A DNA stretch of 64,000 nucleotides from Diatrype stigma (GCA_022225965.2 JAKJXP020000037.1:1-64000), one strand, 5' to 3'; numbered from the stretch's first letter, positions 47,389 through 59,751 are shown. A program made the numbers and translations. Notes: generated by a model from the letters alone, not told the origin.

Positions 47389-48108
47389 ATGGCCGAAGCC
47401 ACCGGGGTCCAAATGAGCGACTACCCAGTCACCGGCGCCACCGCCGAGCACCACCACGAAGTGGACGCCCCTAACTCGCCGCCGCCCAAGGCCGGGCTCA
47501 AGAAATACTACATGGAGTACACGACGTCACGGTTGAACGCGCGGCTGCGGCTGGGCTCGATGACGGGCCCCGTAGAGTACTACCTGCAGACGAAGATCAC
47601 GCTGAAGGCGCCGCAGATCCTGCTGCGGCGGGGCGACAACAAGAAGGCGCCCGTGGTGGCCTTCTGCAAGCTGCAGAACCTGTCGCGCCACGGGCTGCTG
47701 GGCCGCGGCGACTGGGAGCACCAGCCGCCCGAGGAGCTGGTTTGGGAGGAGCTCCACCGGGACAAGAACGTCCTCCGCCGCAGCGACTACCAGTTCGGCA
47801 CCGCCGAGGGCAGCCCGTCCGGCACCCGCGCCGAGTTCTCGTGGCGCAAGGACCGCGAGAAGATCAACCGCTCCGTCTTCGACTGCGTGAATGAGCAGGG
47901 GAATATCGTCGCCCGCATGCTCAGCGGCGGCGCCTTCAACTTCAATAGGGCGGGGGACATCGACGTCGCCGAGGGGCTGAGCCAGGGCCTAGAGGAGTTC
48001 CTCGTCGTCAGCGCCGCGGCCATCTGGGCCTACGAGGCGCTGGCTTATCAGAGCCTCCTGCAGGGCTTTGAGAAGGAGGAAAAGGAGAAGGGCAAGAAGA
48101 CGAATTGA
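47389..48108 (+). CDS. Tubby/LURP-one-like domain protein (hypothetical)
   Basis: Single exon, 239 residues from the first ATG in frame. The frame is open further upstream but without another ATG. The body has alternating beta-rich segments: GPVEYYLQTKITLKAPQILL, VVAFCKLQNLSRHGLL, AEFSWRKDREKINRSVFDCV and NIVARMLSGGAFNFNRAGDI. A hydrophobic helix near the end (LEEFLVVSAAAIWAYEALAY) and a Lys-rich tail complete it. This order (beta strands around a buried C-terminal helix) fits the tubby C-terminal-like/LURP-one fold found in many fungal uncharacterised proteins; I infer that assignment from pattern only. Strong G/C-ending codon bias supports a real gene. No signal peptide. Confidence 0.7.
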   Translation: MAEATGVQMSDYPVTGATAEHHHEVDAPNSPPPKAGLKKYYMEYTTSRLNARLRLGSMTGPVEYYLQTKITLKAPQILLRRGDNKKAPVVAFCKLQNLSRHGLLGRGDWEHQPPEELVWEELHRDKNVLRRSDYQFGTAEGSPSGTRAEFSWRKDREKINRSVFDCVNEQGNIVARMLSGGAFNFNRAGDIDVAEGLSQGLEEFLVVSAAAIWAYEALAYQSLLQGFEKEEKEKGKKTN

Positions 48109-48888
48109 GTGGGGTGTTCATAGTGGTTTCTTCTGGTCGAGGTGATAGAGCTGTTGCTATACCCAAGAGCTGGGACTCTGTTCCCTGTTATGATAATGAA
48201 TGAATTAAGTCTTCTACCTAATGTGCTTACCAATTGTTGTGATCTACTCTTTACGTTTCCTACCGATGCATCAGCTATATTAAGCCCTAGTTCATTTACT
48301 GTTAAGGCCGACAACCTCGTACCGTTGTCGATTTTGATTTTGATGTTGCGGGTAGGTCCAGAACAATAATACTTTGCGACCAACTGATGTACTGCTACAT
48401 TGTCAGTATTAAACAACATATGAATCTTGTCGAAATCATAAATAAACCAAGTGAACACTACCGCGGCCTGGGTTTTGAGCGCTGAGATGATGCGGACACG
48501 TGAAGTCCATCTCCGCCGCTTATGCTTCGCAAGTGCGCCGACGAGGGCCCCAAAACTCCGTCAATTTATTGGACCTTCGTAATCTAACGATTTGTTATAG
48601 AGCACATTGATTTGTATCTCAGATTGAGGTAGTTTTTGCGAGTGAGAACAATCTAACCAGGATCTACAATCAGTCAGGGGTTAGCAGTATCGAACCCCTA
48701 TTCCAAGAGGTTAGACCCTATACAAGATCAACTTGGCTATATGGCCATAGGACTTCGTGTCTTAACCCATGTGGGCCTCCTAGAGTGTTTGCACAGGTTA
48801 GGATGACAGATGAGGCGTACTATAACGATGACTGTCGATGGGCACAAGTATAAAGAGGGCTGGGCCACTACGACCGTCAAAATGAAGT
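48109..48888. other. Spacer before the dead monooxygenase
   Basis: No gene. It contains a 7-bp-stem hairpin (AGGGGTT at 48676-48682 and AACCCCT at 48693-48699). It was checked as a tRNA T-arm on both strands and does not fold as one. Confidence 0.5.
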
Positions 48889-49793
48889 AAGTGGCTATGG
48901 TGTTCACAGTACAGTTCGCCAGAGCATGCGCGAGCTCGCCATTCAATCCGGGGAATCGAAAGCAACCAACGAGGAGAACCCGTAGCTCCTCGAGTACAAA
49001 GCCCTATGGTGTACGCTTCCCCGCCAGCCAGGCTTCGAAACCGGCGACGCCATCGACATGGCCCGGACGTCTCGCTCCAAAGTCTCAACGGCTGCGACTA
49101 GTCATGGCTCTTAATCTACGGGCGTCTAGCGCAGCCGACCCGCAACTACGTCTCCTACACGCTGGAGGACGTTAAGGCGCTTACTCCGCGCTATAGAGAT
49201 CTCGCCATCGGTGGTGGCGATTCGGAGCACCTCCGGCTCCGTGCCCAGGACGTGTTTCCTCAGCGGTACGCGGCCGGCATGGCGAACCTCGAAGAAGGTA
49301 TCCTGGAGCACTCGTGCTTGAATCGTCTCGTACTCGTTGACGACACGTGCCACAAGCTTACACCGATCCAGGGGTTAGACTACAACAAACGGCATACCGG
49401 ACGTCGTGGCGCTGGTCAACGAGCTGCACGGAATAATCGTGACAACCGACGACAACTATCACCACCGCCGCGTTTCTTAGAGCGCCCCATTGGCTCTTGA
49501 TGTTATTAGATGCTTCCTCCAGGTACCAGGCCTCTCGCATGGAGCTGCTGCGGAAAGACTACGAGGCTTCGACAAGGTGGCCGAGGATGTCTTCCTGGAG
49601 CAACTGGGCGTATCGTCTCTTCGATCGGTACATCATGCCTGTAATCGCCGGTTTCGACAAACTCATGGTTACGCTTATTGTGGCCGGAAACATCGTCAAA
49701 TGTCTTGCCTTGAACATCGTGGAGAGCAAAAAACCCCTCCTGAGAAGGATCTCATATGTAATGAAACCCTCAAGCGGAAATCTGGGGGTGTAG
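48889..49793 (+). pseudogene. FAD-dependent monooxygenase relic
   Basis: From 48896, GYGVHSTVRQSMRELA matches the second FAD site (D-G-x-H-S-x-V-R), followed by an in-frame TAG at 48983-48985 and then LLEYKALWCTLPRQPG. Further on, MANLEEGILEHSCLNRLVLV and DDTCHKLTPIQGL represent the third FAD motif, where the usual GD-A/T-x-H has lost its Gly. A frameshift then puts PDVVALVNELHGIIV and SRYQASRMELLRKDYEAST in different frames, ending with RLFDRYIMPVIAGFDKLMV. The N-terminal GxGxxG part is not found upstream. The family includes class A flavin monooxygenases of fungal terpenoid and meroterpenoid pathways. Dead gene, adjacent to an intact P450 in the same orientation. Confidence 0.85.
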
Positions 49794-50070
49794 ATAGCAA
49801 GTTTTGGTTGGTTCCTTTTTGGTTATCGGAGGCAAGATGTACTGGAACTATAATTAGATCTTGCACAGCATTTTACGGCACGGCTATGGCTGGTGTGACA
49901 ACGGCTGGATCCCTGCCAAAAGCAACCAACGGCGTTTGCGTTGGTCCAACGCAAACGCATCCCTGCGCCGCCTGCGCCTCTCAACCTCGACTTTCACGTC
50001 AACATCTACTCCGCATCCTCTTACCCTCTCGTCTTCTCTCTCGTCACATTCGTGTGGCGTAGAACTTGGC
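49794..50070 (+). promoter_or_regulatory. Presumed P450 promoter
   Basis: 277 bp between the monooxygenase relic and the P450 start. It holds an imperfect duplication around CAACGGCGTTTGCGTTGG near 49927-49950 and a CT-rich leader. No TATA box could be fixed with confidence. Confidence 0.3.
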
Positions 50071-51773
50071 ATGGCTGTCCTTCAAATCTTTCTGACGACA
50101 GTGCTTTCGGCCGCCCTGCTGACGTTCGGAGGTGCCATACGCCGTTTGTTCCTTCACCCCTTGGCTCATATTCCCGGTCCGAGACTTGCGGCTCTCACCT
50201 GGTGGTATGAATTCTATTTCGACGCCATTCAACCCGGCCGATATGTCTTCAAAATCCAGGAGCTGCACAAACGATACGGTAAGCCAAATACGTGCGCACG
50301 TGTAGTTCACAGCGCAGCATCACTGATCTACCTCGCAGGACCAATCATCCGGGTCACCCCGGACGAAATTCACATTTCTGATGTTGGATTCCTCGACACC
50401 ATTTATGCCCCTTCGTCGTCCCCGAGAGACAAGTATGAGTACCAACTGAGAACTTTGCGTGTTCCTGGTGGAGTTGGCACTACTCCCAGCCTTGAAGTCC
50501 ATCGCAAACGACGTGAAGCTCTGTCTCCATTCTTCAGCAAACGCAACGTGGTCTTCCTTGAACCGACGATTACCGAAAAGGTTCAACAGCTTTGTCAATT
50601 GCTTTCGAAACATGCCTCCGAACAGACGCCAGTCAATCTTTCGGATGTCTTCTTCGCCTTCTCCAATGAGTAAGATCCCTTCAAATTCGGACGAAGAATG
50701 ATCCTAACAGAGGCTAGTGTTGTCAATAACTTCTTGTTCTCTCAGAGAACAGACATCCTTTCAGATGAACAGAAAGCCGCGACATTACGCCATAACAGCT
50801 ACGAGCTCATGATGGGAATTCATCTCAACAAGCACTTCCCGTTCATTCCCGACTTCTTAGAATCTCTCCCGGAATTCATCAGCAGGCCTATCATGCCACC
50901 TGGATTGCTTGATATGCTAGACCTATTTGATGTATGTGTTGCCCTGAAAATTATTGGCATGGTGTTCTAATACTCAAGACGCAGCGAGTCCGAGCCGAAC
51001 TAGTAGGCATCATCAAAGCTAAAACTTCTGGGGCCGGTAGCGATTCGTCGAGTGCAAAATCTGTATATTATAATGTGCTCGATAATCCTATTTTGCCCGC
51101 ATCAGAGAAGGCTTTACTCCGGCTTGAGCAAGAAGGTGCACTTCTGGTTCTCGCAGGAACTGAATCACCAGCCAAGTCCCTCAACATGATATTCTACCAC
51201 CTACTGGCCAATACGCAGATCATGAGCAAGCTACGGGAAGAACTCAGCACCGTCACACAACCGGCATCGTGGACCCAACTTGAGCGACTGCCATATCTCA
51301 CCGCGGTTATCGAGGAAGCTCATCGTCTCTCCTTCGGTGTCACGGCTAGAACAGCACGTATCGCTCGGGAAACACTTATATACACCCCTACAACTCATGC
51401 AGCTTACTCTTCGAACATCGGAAAGTCCTTCAAGATTCCCGCCGGTACTCCCATGAGCACAACTACCTTGAGCGCCCATACCGCACCGAGTGTTTTCCTC
51501 GACCCATTCGTTTTCGATCCGGAACGCTGGCTCGGTGATGAGGGCCGCAAGCTCCAGAAATACCAGATGTCATTTGGCAAAGGGAGCAGAAAGTGCCTTG
51601 GCATCGAACTGGCACGTGCCGAGATGTATCTGGTGACTGCAGCGCTGGTTCAGGGCTTTGATATGAATTTATGGAAGACTAAGGCGAGTGATGTGGCGTT
51701 TGTTCATGATTATCATGTCTCAATGCCGAGCATTGAGTTCAAGGGTTTGGAGGCTACGATGACTGCCCTGTGA
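50071..51773 (+). CDS. Cytochrome P450 monooxygenase (trichodiene-oxygenase-like)
   Basis: Four exons: 50071-50278, 50339-50669, 50718-50931 and 50985-51773, 513 residues. Introns are 60, 48 and 53 bp with donors GTAAGC, GTAAGA and GTATGT, and branch sites are visible. The N-terminal membrane anchor (MAVLQIFLTTVLSAALLTFG) leads to the proline hinge HPLAHIPGPRLAAL. The I-helix oxygen-binding site is LAGTES, the ExxR pair lies in IEEAHRL, the PERF-like motif is FDPERW, and the heme loop is FGKGSRKCLGIELARAE with the Cys ligand. All key residues are present, so the enzyme should be active on the ER. Overall text (YGPIIRVTPDEIHISD, RVPGGVGTTPSLEVHRKRRE) resembles the trichodiene oxygenase/CYP58-type group. 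The dead FAD monooxygenase upstream suggests a shrunken secondary-metabolism locus. Confidence 0.94.
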
Positions 51774-51982
51774 AGAAGTGCAGCACATTGATATCTAACT
51801 CTCATATGAAGTTTTTATTTTGCAAAGGTTTCCTTGTTAAGTTTAAGTATTTCATGGTCTTTGTTGCAAAACAACATAGGGCAAAGTAATCTTATCTCCG
51901 AAGCTAACACACAATAATAAACGAACACACTAGGAAACCATTCATGTAGACGTTAAAGGTAGGAACCCCCAGCTCCATGCTC

Positions 51983-52728
51983 CTAATGACTATAAGGCCA
52001 TGAAACAGCAGATTTCCCACTCAAGTCAGAGAATTCTCGCGAGACATTCAGTACAAAGATCCACTTGATGCGTCCTAATAGGACTTTGAGCCTGACTCCT
52101 GGCCTGAGCTGATTAAGCGAGATGGTATGACGGCGTGTCATGTCAGACGGCATCGTTTTATTGGTAATCCTGTACCTCGGCGCATTCCTTGACTCGGGTG
52201 CCGTGATCTTTTCCACACAGACGTGCAGTCGTGAGCTCCATCTAGCCGGGAGCCTCGCGAAGAGTGCTCTTCTTTCTACAAAAAGCCCTGTCAGTTAAAT
52301 TTTCTGGGTAGATTGACACAAGATGTTTGAAAAAAAAGAAACAACAAACCTCGAAGTTCGTCCAATCCCGACCAGACTTGAAGTTGCTTGGTGGTACAGT
52401 TGTACACTATAACCTCTGTTTGAGAGCTACAGAAGCATGAATAACCGGTCGCAGAAGCATCTTCGCTTGGGAAGTCCGTTTCCGCCGGCACCCACCGCAG
52501 CCCAGACCAAAATGGGGATGGATCCGCTACTTTTCCAGTGGTCTCTTCGCATTGGGCCACTTGAGTATGCTCTCTCTGTGTCGTAGCTTCATGCTCATCG
52601 TTCAGTCGTATGATTTCCTGCTGTAGATCAACTGCGGCGTGGTATAGTTTGTCTTTATCATGGCTGATTTGGGTCAAATCAATGGACATGTAAGCCTGGG
52701 CACGTTGCTGCGTTGCGATCGTCATCAT
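51983..52728 (-). CDS. Hypothetical 227-residue protein
   Basis: Two exons on the minus strand: 52728-52350 and 52287-51983. The 62-bp intron has donor GTTTGT, branch and acceptor AACTGACAG, and phase 1 is kept. The N-terminal half is a short amphipathic helix (DKDKLYHAAVDLQQEIIRLN) that could form a coiled coil. The middle has cysteines (GYSCFCSS, VYNC). The C-terminal half is basic and beta-like (LRPGVRLKVLLGRIKWIFVL). No known domain recognised. The convergent position with the P450 leaves only 210 bp between stops. GTTTGT is a weaker donor, so the gene model is moderate. Confidence 0.55.
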
Positions 52729-53836
52729 CGTCGTATGGAAGGCCCGAAAAGGTAGAGGTAGAGAGTTTGTAAAATGCGCTCAGAAGAGGACGCGATATTT
52801 AACATGAGGGGCGGGGAGCATACTAAAATATTGAGACATTCCTGAGGCACCTCAGGAATGGGAGACGGCTTGCTCCGCCTTCCCGGGCGGCGCACGTGTG
52901 ATCCATGTAATAAGTGCATCGGTCATCAACCTGTCCTCAATTGTGCACTTATGCGCCACCACTGCGCCACGTGAATGTGAAGGATGGCTAGGCATATTTT
53001 CTATCTAGAGCCTCATTAATCCACAGATAGTCTCTCCGGTAAAAGCCTCCGCGATTTATTAGTGAAGACTTCAGATCAAGTGAGTAATGGCCAGTTTACT
53101 AATCGAAAAAATGGAAGGAAACGGGGTTCCTACACGGTTCCAGGCTATAGAGAAAGAGGAGATCAAGTAATAAGAAGTCCGACACTTAAGTAGAAACTGG
53201 TTGGGGTAATATAAACTAAAGATGCCGTGAGGTCACCGGTGTAAGACTGTGGCGTTCGAAATGACTGCTATGCTGATCTTATCTTTAAATAGTTTCTGCA
53301 CTTGAGATAAGCCATACACCCTCAGCGAAACAAATATGTCAAGAATAGGCGGAAGGATGGTCTGTCGATTTACACAAAGGGGCCATTATGCCAAATAAGC
53401 TTGAGCTGATGCTGGTGGATTTGCAAGGCTCGTGGTCTGCCTTGGTAAAAAGGGGTGTGGGCTTCTCCCAGACTTCAAGGCATTCTAATCTGATTTTGCC
53501 TTAAACTTTCGAGTTTTACAATTACATGCAAATGCTCTCTGATGGAAAATCCTTGGGCAATAACGGTGCTTGCTCTAGGTATGATACATCCTAATCTTTC
53601 AACTTTCTCTCATCATCCCAAGTCCATACATATGATAGAGACAGTTAATAACATAATTTCAAGAGGGTGGTGGGACAAGGGGCTATGCCAGTCTACTTAT
53701 GCTTCAAGAGCTCATGAAAGCTATTGAGAAAATCGAACAGAGTATCTCAATGCCGCTTGGTCTTAACGATGGTCACTGGGAGCCGCATAACTCCAGTTTT
53801 GGTCCAATCCCATTTGTCCCATACCAGGATTATAGA
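52729..53836. other. Spacer up to the second RIP island
   Basis: 1.1 kb without a supported gene. Composition drifts to AT-rich and ends in an AATAATAATAATT run at 53843-53861, where the AT island begins. Confidence 0.5.
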
Positions 53837-54604
53837 TAAGTAATAGTAATAATAATAATTAACGCCGGGGGGCGCTACGAAGCGGCGCCTTAAAGCCTTT
53901 TTTAGGGCATGCGGGCGTATTAGGCTAGGATGTTATATTAATTACATAAAAATCCATTTAACAGATTTCGTCCTAAGATGCGTCGTTTATTGGCGGTTTT
54001 AATTATATCCTTCTTATGGCTAGTTAAAAGGTAATATTAATATATTAGTTGCGTTATTCCGTCGTAGCTTTTTTAGGCACTTTTTTAAGCCTCGAACCGA
54101 GTCCGTAATATCGTATAAAGCCCCGACGGGGCCTTTATCGTTATGCGCGTAATAGCGCTTATTAATATATAAAATAAAAACATAAACTTCGCCTTTTATT
54201 TTATTTCCGTAAAGCTTCCGTATATTTAAATCCTTTATTCCGTAAAACTTCCGTATATATAAACCCTTTATTTTAAATTCTAGTTACAAAATAAATTAAG
54301 CCTTACGCCCGGTTGCCCGGTAACGACCCCCTTTTTTTATATTCCTATATATCCCGTAAGCCTTTTCGGTATATTAAATAACGATCGAATAATGCCAAGA
54401 CTTTAAAGGCCTATAAATTCTTAAGGTAATTAATGCGTAATTCCTTAATTGCTTAAAACCTTTTTAATTTCTTTTTAATTTATGTTTTATTAATATATTT
54501 TTAAAGCCTTTATAAACTTAAAAAGGTATAAAATAAGTCGTTCCGAATATTACAAAATAAAAAAAACGTATAAATAATAAACAAATAATTAAGAAAAACC
54601 ATGG

Positions 54605-54835
54605 CAAAATAAAAATAATTAAGATAAAATATAAAGATAATTAAAGTTAAGTTTTAAAAATAATTAAGAATTCGATACGTAAATAATTAAGGTTAAAATT
54701 TAAAAATAATTAAGGCTTAATATATAAATAATTAAGGTCGAAATTTAAAAATAATTAAGGTTCGTTTCGAAAATAATTAAGGCCGGAATTCCAGAAATAA
54801 TTAAAAGCCGTCGCAAAAATAATTAAGGTTAAACC
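54605..54835. repeat. 22-23-bp tandem array, core ATAATTAAGG
   Basis: The octamer ATAATTAA recurs at 54615, 54637, 54660, 54683, 54706, 54728, 54751, 54773, 54797 and 54819. Spacing is therefore 22-24 bp over ten units, although the bases between are diverged. It lies in the 3'-side non-coding part of the LINE relic. Confidence 0.85.
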
Positions 54836-55091
54836 CAATGTTAATACAAAGAAAAACGGGCGAATCGCCCGAAAGGGATGGTATACGCCGGACGTTAGGC
54901 CGGACGAAATGTCGCATTCGGCCGACGCGTACGCCGTTAAGGCCGGGCCGAAACTTAGCTTAATACGTATAAATAATACTAAAAAAAAACGTTACCTGGA
55001 AGAATTTTCGAAATACTTTCGGTTGCTTCATTATTTTTTCGAGATAAGCTAGGGCCTTATAACCTTTCGGAAATTTCCGTAATAAATTCGG

Positions 55092-55277
55092 TTATTGTCG
55101 ATATTTATTAATCGTTTTCGGGCATCGTATAATATGTATCGGATTTTTGGGCCTTTCGTATAAGCAATTCATATTCGCGTCGTCGTGTTTAAATTTTATA
55201 TGATACCAAGCGAAATCGCCGTATCCGGTACGGGTTATTAAGTAATAATAAAGTTCTTGCTTAAACAGTATTTTCAA
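55092..55277 (-). pseudogene. LINE C-terminal fragment (post-RNase H Cys motif)
   Basis: TGYGDFAWYH, HDDANMNCLY and PIHIIRCPK match the G-H-G-x-F...C-x-C...H-x-x-x-x-C end of Tad-type ORF2 proteins. Several Cys/His positions are altered (C-G to Y-E). Decayed. Confidence 0.7.
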
Positions 55278-57514
55278 TTTTTCGTAATATTTTACGTAAT
55301 ATTTAAGTTTTTATTTTTTATATTGTCGGAATAGCTTCGATTTAGCCTTGTTTTATTAATTATTACGTAATAATAATATATGCCGCTTTGCGATTAATTT
55401 AATTTCATAAACCGTCGTAATGCAGTCGTCGTCGATTTCGTGGAATTTCGAGCCTTCTTTAGTTAGCCCGTTTGCTAATTCGTTTTTAAATATGTCGCAG
55501 TATTTAGGATATTATTTTACTTTAACGTTATGCCGTTTCGTTATTGCATGGAATTTAAGATAAGCCTATTACGAAAATAATACGGCGTTACCGCGTAGCT
55601 TTTAAATGGCCGCCGTATTATTTAAATAAACCTATATGCGCTTAATAGCGAATTTCGGCATTTCCGTAAATACGTAATTAAGTTTTTTTTTAAATTTCCG
55701 TAACCTTTGCGTTGAATACGATAAAAGTTAAATGCAACTTGCCGCGTTTTATGGTACGTAATTTTTTTTCCGTATAAATTGCGAATCCGTAATTTATTTC
55801 CGGCCCGTTTTAAAAGCCGTTCATATATACGATAACGTTTTTTTTTTAATAGCTGCCGCAGCCAATTACGAAAAAATTTCGCTATAGCCTTTTTTGGTTA
55901 TTTTTATATCGGGTCCTGCCTTAAGCCCGGAAGGTATTTCGAAAAGATTAATAAAGGCCTTTATATTATCGGCAATATTTGGATAATTCGTTATACCTTA
56001 GTTTTAGGGCGTTATTATTTTTTTACGCCCTTACTTTTAACGATATTTTCGAATTTTACGCGTTTAATTAAAGAATATGTTCGATTTACGGTACGGAATT
56101 TATATACAAATCGATATAAAACTTAATCGAATATAACTTATGTAATCGATAGGCCGAAGTTTTTATAAATTACCGAAATAAGTATCGTTTTTTAAATTAA
56201 TATCGTGGCTTTCGTCGTTAAAGTTAGTACTTTCTTAATTTCGTGTACATATTAGTTAAGTTTTACCGAAATTTGATTTTTTCCGAATTACGCCGAATTA
56301 TTTAGCGGTTTCGTACGTTTTCCGTATTAAGCTTTCGTATTATAAAGGGCTATGGGTATTACGTACGTAATTATAGCTATCCGAAATCCTAACGCTAACG
56401 GGTCGTATTTGGTATTCGCGAAATTTTTAAGGTATTAAGTTAACGCCATAACTTTAACGGCTTATATGGTTACGTAACGTTTAAAGGTAAACTTATAATC
56501 GAATTAAATCCTTAGCTAACGCAACGTTAATATAGCCTTTTCGTTATTTTTCGATGCCGTTACCGAATTAACCATAAGTCGCTTTGGAATTATTACCGGC
56601 GGATTCGAATCGTTTTTCGTAAAGCGTATAATATAAAGCAGCTTATATTTTTTAAATACGAAAAACATTTTATTTTCGTCGTCTTAATATAAAACGTATT
56701 TTATGTTTTTAATTAAAAGTTATAAGTTGCGTTTAAAAAACCTAAATGCTCGATATAGGCAAATATCGTTAATATAACCGAAGCGTAAGTTTTTATTTTG
56801 TTTTAACAGGTTTATTAAATATAACATGTATAACATAAAAAACCAAGAAAAACCTTAAAACGTATCGCATTTAATACGGCTAAAGTTTGTTATAATCGTT
56901 TTTAGCCGTATTTTTACGTAACGTTCGGATAAAAATAATTCCGTTAACCGAAATACGTTAATTAATTAGCCTTGCCGTCGCATGCGCTGTAATAATTTAT
57001 TTTTTAATAAGGCGTCGAATACGTTTTAAATGTTTATTGTAATTATTAAAACTTTAAATTCCTTAAATAAGGCTTTTTCCGTTTCGTATATAAATAAAGC
57101 CACCAAGTTTATTATCGATTTTTTAAAAAACGCCTTTTCATGTTATGGGTTAAATATGCCATACGTTAATGCCGTTTAAGCTATTCGTTTTGCCATAAAT
57201 CTTTTTAAGCCTTTATTTAAGTAAAAGAATAATGCAATAGGCCGCCAAAATTTAAGCGATATATGGTCCTTTTTGCTTATTTTCGGTATTATAAATATCT
57301 TTATATAATACTAGGCTGCCGGAAAATAAGCCAGTTTTATGCATTTTTAAAATATTTTACGAACGAATAGCCTAATGTAATTTTAGGACTTCTTTAGTAA
57401 TTTTATTATAATACCGTCCATTCCGGATAACGTATTAAAAACGCTTATTATATAAGTTTTTATTTCTTCGAGGGTAATATGATTCTTTTACGGGAGCTGC
57501 GTTTCGAACGGCCT

Positions 57515-57709
57515 TTAATCGTTTAGTAAATCGTAGTTTAAATTATCGGTATCGTTAAATTTTTTTAGGATTTCCGATTTAAATACGGTAGTTTTATCGT
57601 TAATATTCTTAATAACTCTATTTTTTACCTTGAATGGAAATAACTTAAATTTAAGGCCGAACTTATGCCAATTTATTATATTATATAGCTTTTTATTCGT
57701 AACAGCCAA
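57515..57709 (-). pseudogene. LINE ORF2 fragment upstream of the reverse transcriptase
   Basis: NIINWHKFGLKFKLFPFKV is followed by KTTVFKSEILKKFND. It corresponds to the W-x-L...P-P-L...K-A-E-x-L-x-x-x-F-F segment just N-terminal to the RT palm in LINEs. Decayed. Confidence 0.65.
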
Positions 57710-59751
57710 GTTAATAATTCTTTTTTAATATTTCCGCTTTAACCTGCGCATTATAATAAGAAATTACCGGTATTTTTCCGTAAAGGCCAGGTCGTTTAAA
57801 TTCCGTTAAGCCTCCGTTTATTTAAAAATACGATACGCTTCGGCGCATTCTTTTATTTATTAAGAAACGTTATGTCCTTTTTTATATATTAATTTCCCTG
57901 CGCCTTTAAGCGCGGAGTCGAATATTTCGTTAAATCTTTTAACGTAGCAATTAAGGTCTTTCGTTTGGTTTATTAACGTAACGTTAAATAAAATGGCTGC
58001 TTCCGTTTATATCAGGCCCGTAAACTTTTTTATGTCGTTTTCCGTTATTTTATAACGAAATTAATCCCGTATTTCCGTATTTCGGCCCGGTATAATAATT
58101 AATAGTATTTTATGGTTTAATTCCGATTTTAGGTTTTTCATAACTATTATTTCGATAAACGGAATATTTAAAAAAACTAAATCGATTACGTAACCTGTTC
58201 GTTATATAGGCTATTTAGGCATATCCGTAAACGCGAATTCCGTATGCGTTATTTAATCCGCAACGTCCGAATTTTTATTTTTTCCTTGTATTTCCGGTTC
58301 GAAAACCAAATATCGTACGTTTTAATTCCTTTTAATAACGCAATTATGGGATGCTTTAAAGTTAAATACGAAATTTAATATTTCGTCCGTTTTCGATTAA
58401 CGATAAATATTTATAAAATAATACTTATTTATTTCTAAGTAAATAATATTTTTAAAGCACTTAACGCCTTTTGTTTTAATTAGGCGCGTTTATTATGCGC
58501 CGAACCGCTTATTTTTTCGGATATAAGTAATGGCCTTAAATCCATCGTTTAATCCGATTTATAAATCCATAAGAACATATAATTAATATTCCGGATAATT
58601 TTGTATTGTCGTATTTCGTTTCAGTCATAATTTTTAAACTTATACGACGTTAATCTTTTTAAATTAATAGAGTTTTAATAAAAAAAAATATATTAATTGG
58701 TTTTTTTAAATATTACATTAAGCGATTAAAAAATCCCGTTCTTTTCGATATCGACGTCGCGATTATTTGCGGTTCCGTTTTTATTCGACGCCTTTATTAT
58801 TTTCGCGGCGTTTTGTTATTCGATATTAAAAAATAAAACGTTTCAGTTCGCCTAAATAACCGCTGCTGCTTTATATACGTCGCATTTATTAACGGTTTTA
58901 TTTTGTATTTTTACGTTTATGGCTGCTTTTTTTCCGGCTTCGTTAGGTTCGGATGTCGAAAAAACGTAAATAAAGTTATTAATAGCTTTTAAGGAAATAT
59001 AATTAAGGCGGGTCCCCCTAAGCCTGTTTCGTTTTTTTTTCCTAAAAAGCTATGCGTCCGTATTTATCGAAATAACTCTTTCTTAAATGGGGTTCCGGAT
59101 ATTATCCGAATTATACGTAGGCCGCATAATAAACCCTTTCGTATTATGCCTTTAAGGGTTTTCGTATCGTAAGCCAAGGGATATTTTTTACGTTCCGTCG
59201 GCGCTTATGCCGGTTATAGCATTTTAGTCTTTATATTTTTTCGCTTTTGCTTTACGAATAAACTGGAATTGTTTTTTCGTTAGCTTAAAAAACTGGCCTT
59301 TATGCCGTTTCGGTACCGCCGCGTAGCCTTCGTATTTTACCGGAAAAGGCCCGTAATAATTCGTATATCGCAATAACTTGTTATAAGAACCGGTTATTTC
59401 GAAATAATCGTTCATTTTATTCCCGTAATGGTTATAACGATAAAATTTAAAGTACCGTTTATTATTGTAATACCTTTAGTATTTGGGATTATATATTTCG
59501 ATTAAGGCCTTTTTATTCATTATTTTAGCCAGTTCGTTATTATTAAAAAGCTTAAAAAAGCGGATTCGTTTTCGAAATAAAATTATTTACGTATTTAAGT
59601 TCGTATATAAATTAGGTTCGTACCGTAAAAACTTCGCCTTTATCGAATAAACCTTAATTTATGCATAAATTTCGTTCGTTATAACGTTTGCCGTATTAAT
59701 AAGCTCGTCCGAAACGAAATAAAACGAAAAAGTAAAAAATACGTTTATAAC

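Larger units (their letters stand above)
53837..59746 (-). mobile_element. RIP-mutated Tad1-like LINE (non-LTR retrotransposon) relic
   Basis: AT-rich throughout, with stops in all frames. Minus-strand pieces identify it: 57515-57709 reads KLYNIINWHKFGLKFKLFPF, then VFKSEILKKFNDTDNLNYDL, the region before the reverse transcriptase of Tad-type LINEs. 55092-55277 reads RTGYGDFAWYHIKFKHDDAN, then MNCLYERPKNPIHIIRCPK, the C-terminal Cys-rich end after RNase H. The order (RT side at higher coordinates) fits a minus-strand element. The (AAT/ATT)n run at 53843-53861 may be its 3' tail. The 5' limit is not fixed; 59224-59415 may be part of the first ORF. CpG is retained while CpA is scarce. Confidence 0.72.

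Noticed and set aside
48676..48699. tRNA candidate (B-box-like GGTTCGATACT on the minus strand)
   Set aside because: The stem pairs as a plain hairpin and no acceptor, D or anticodon arms can be drawn.
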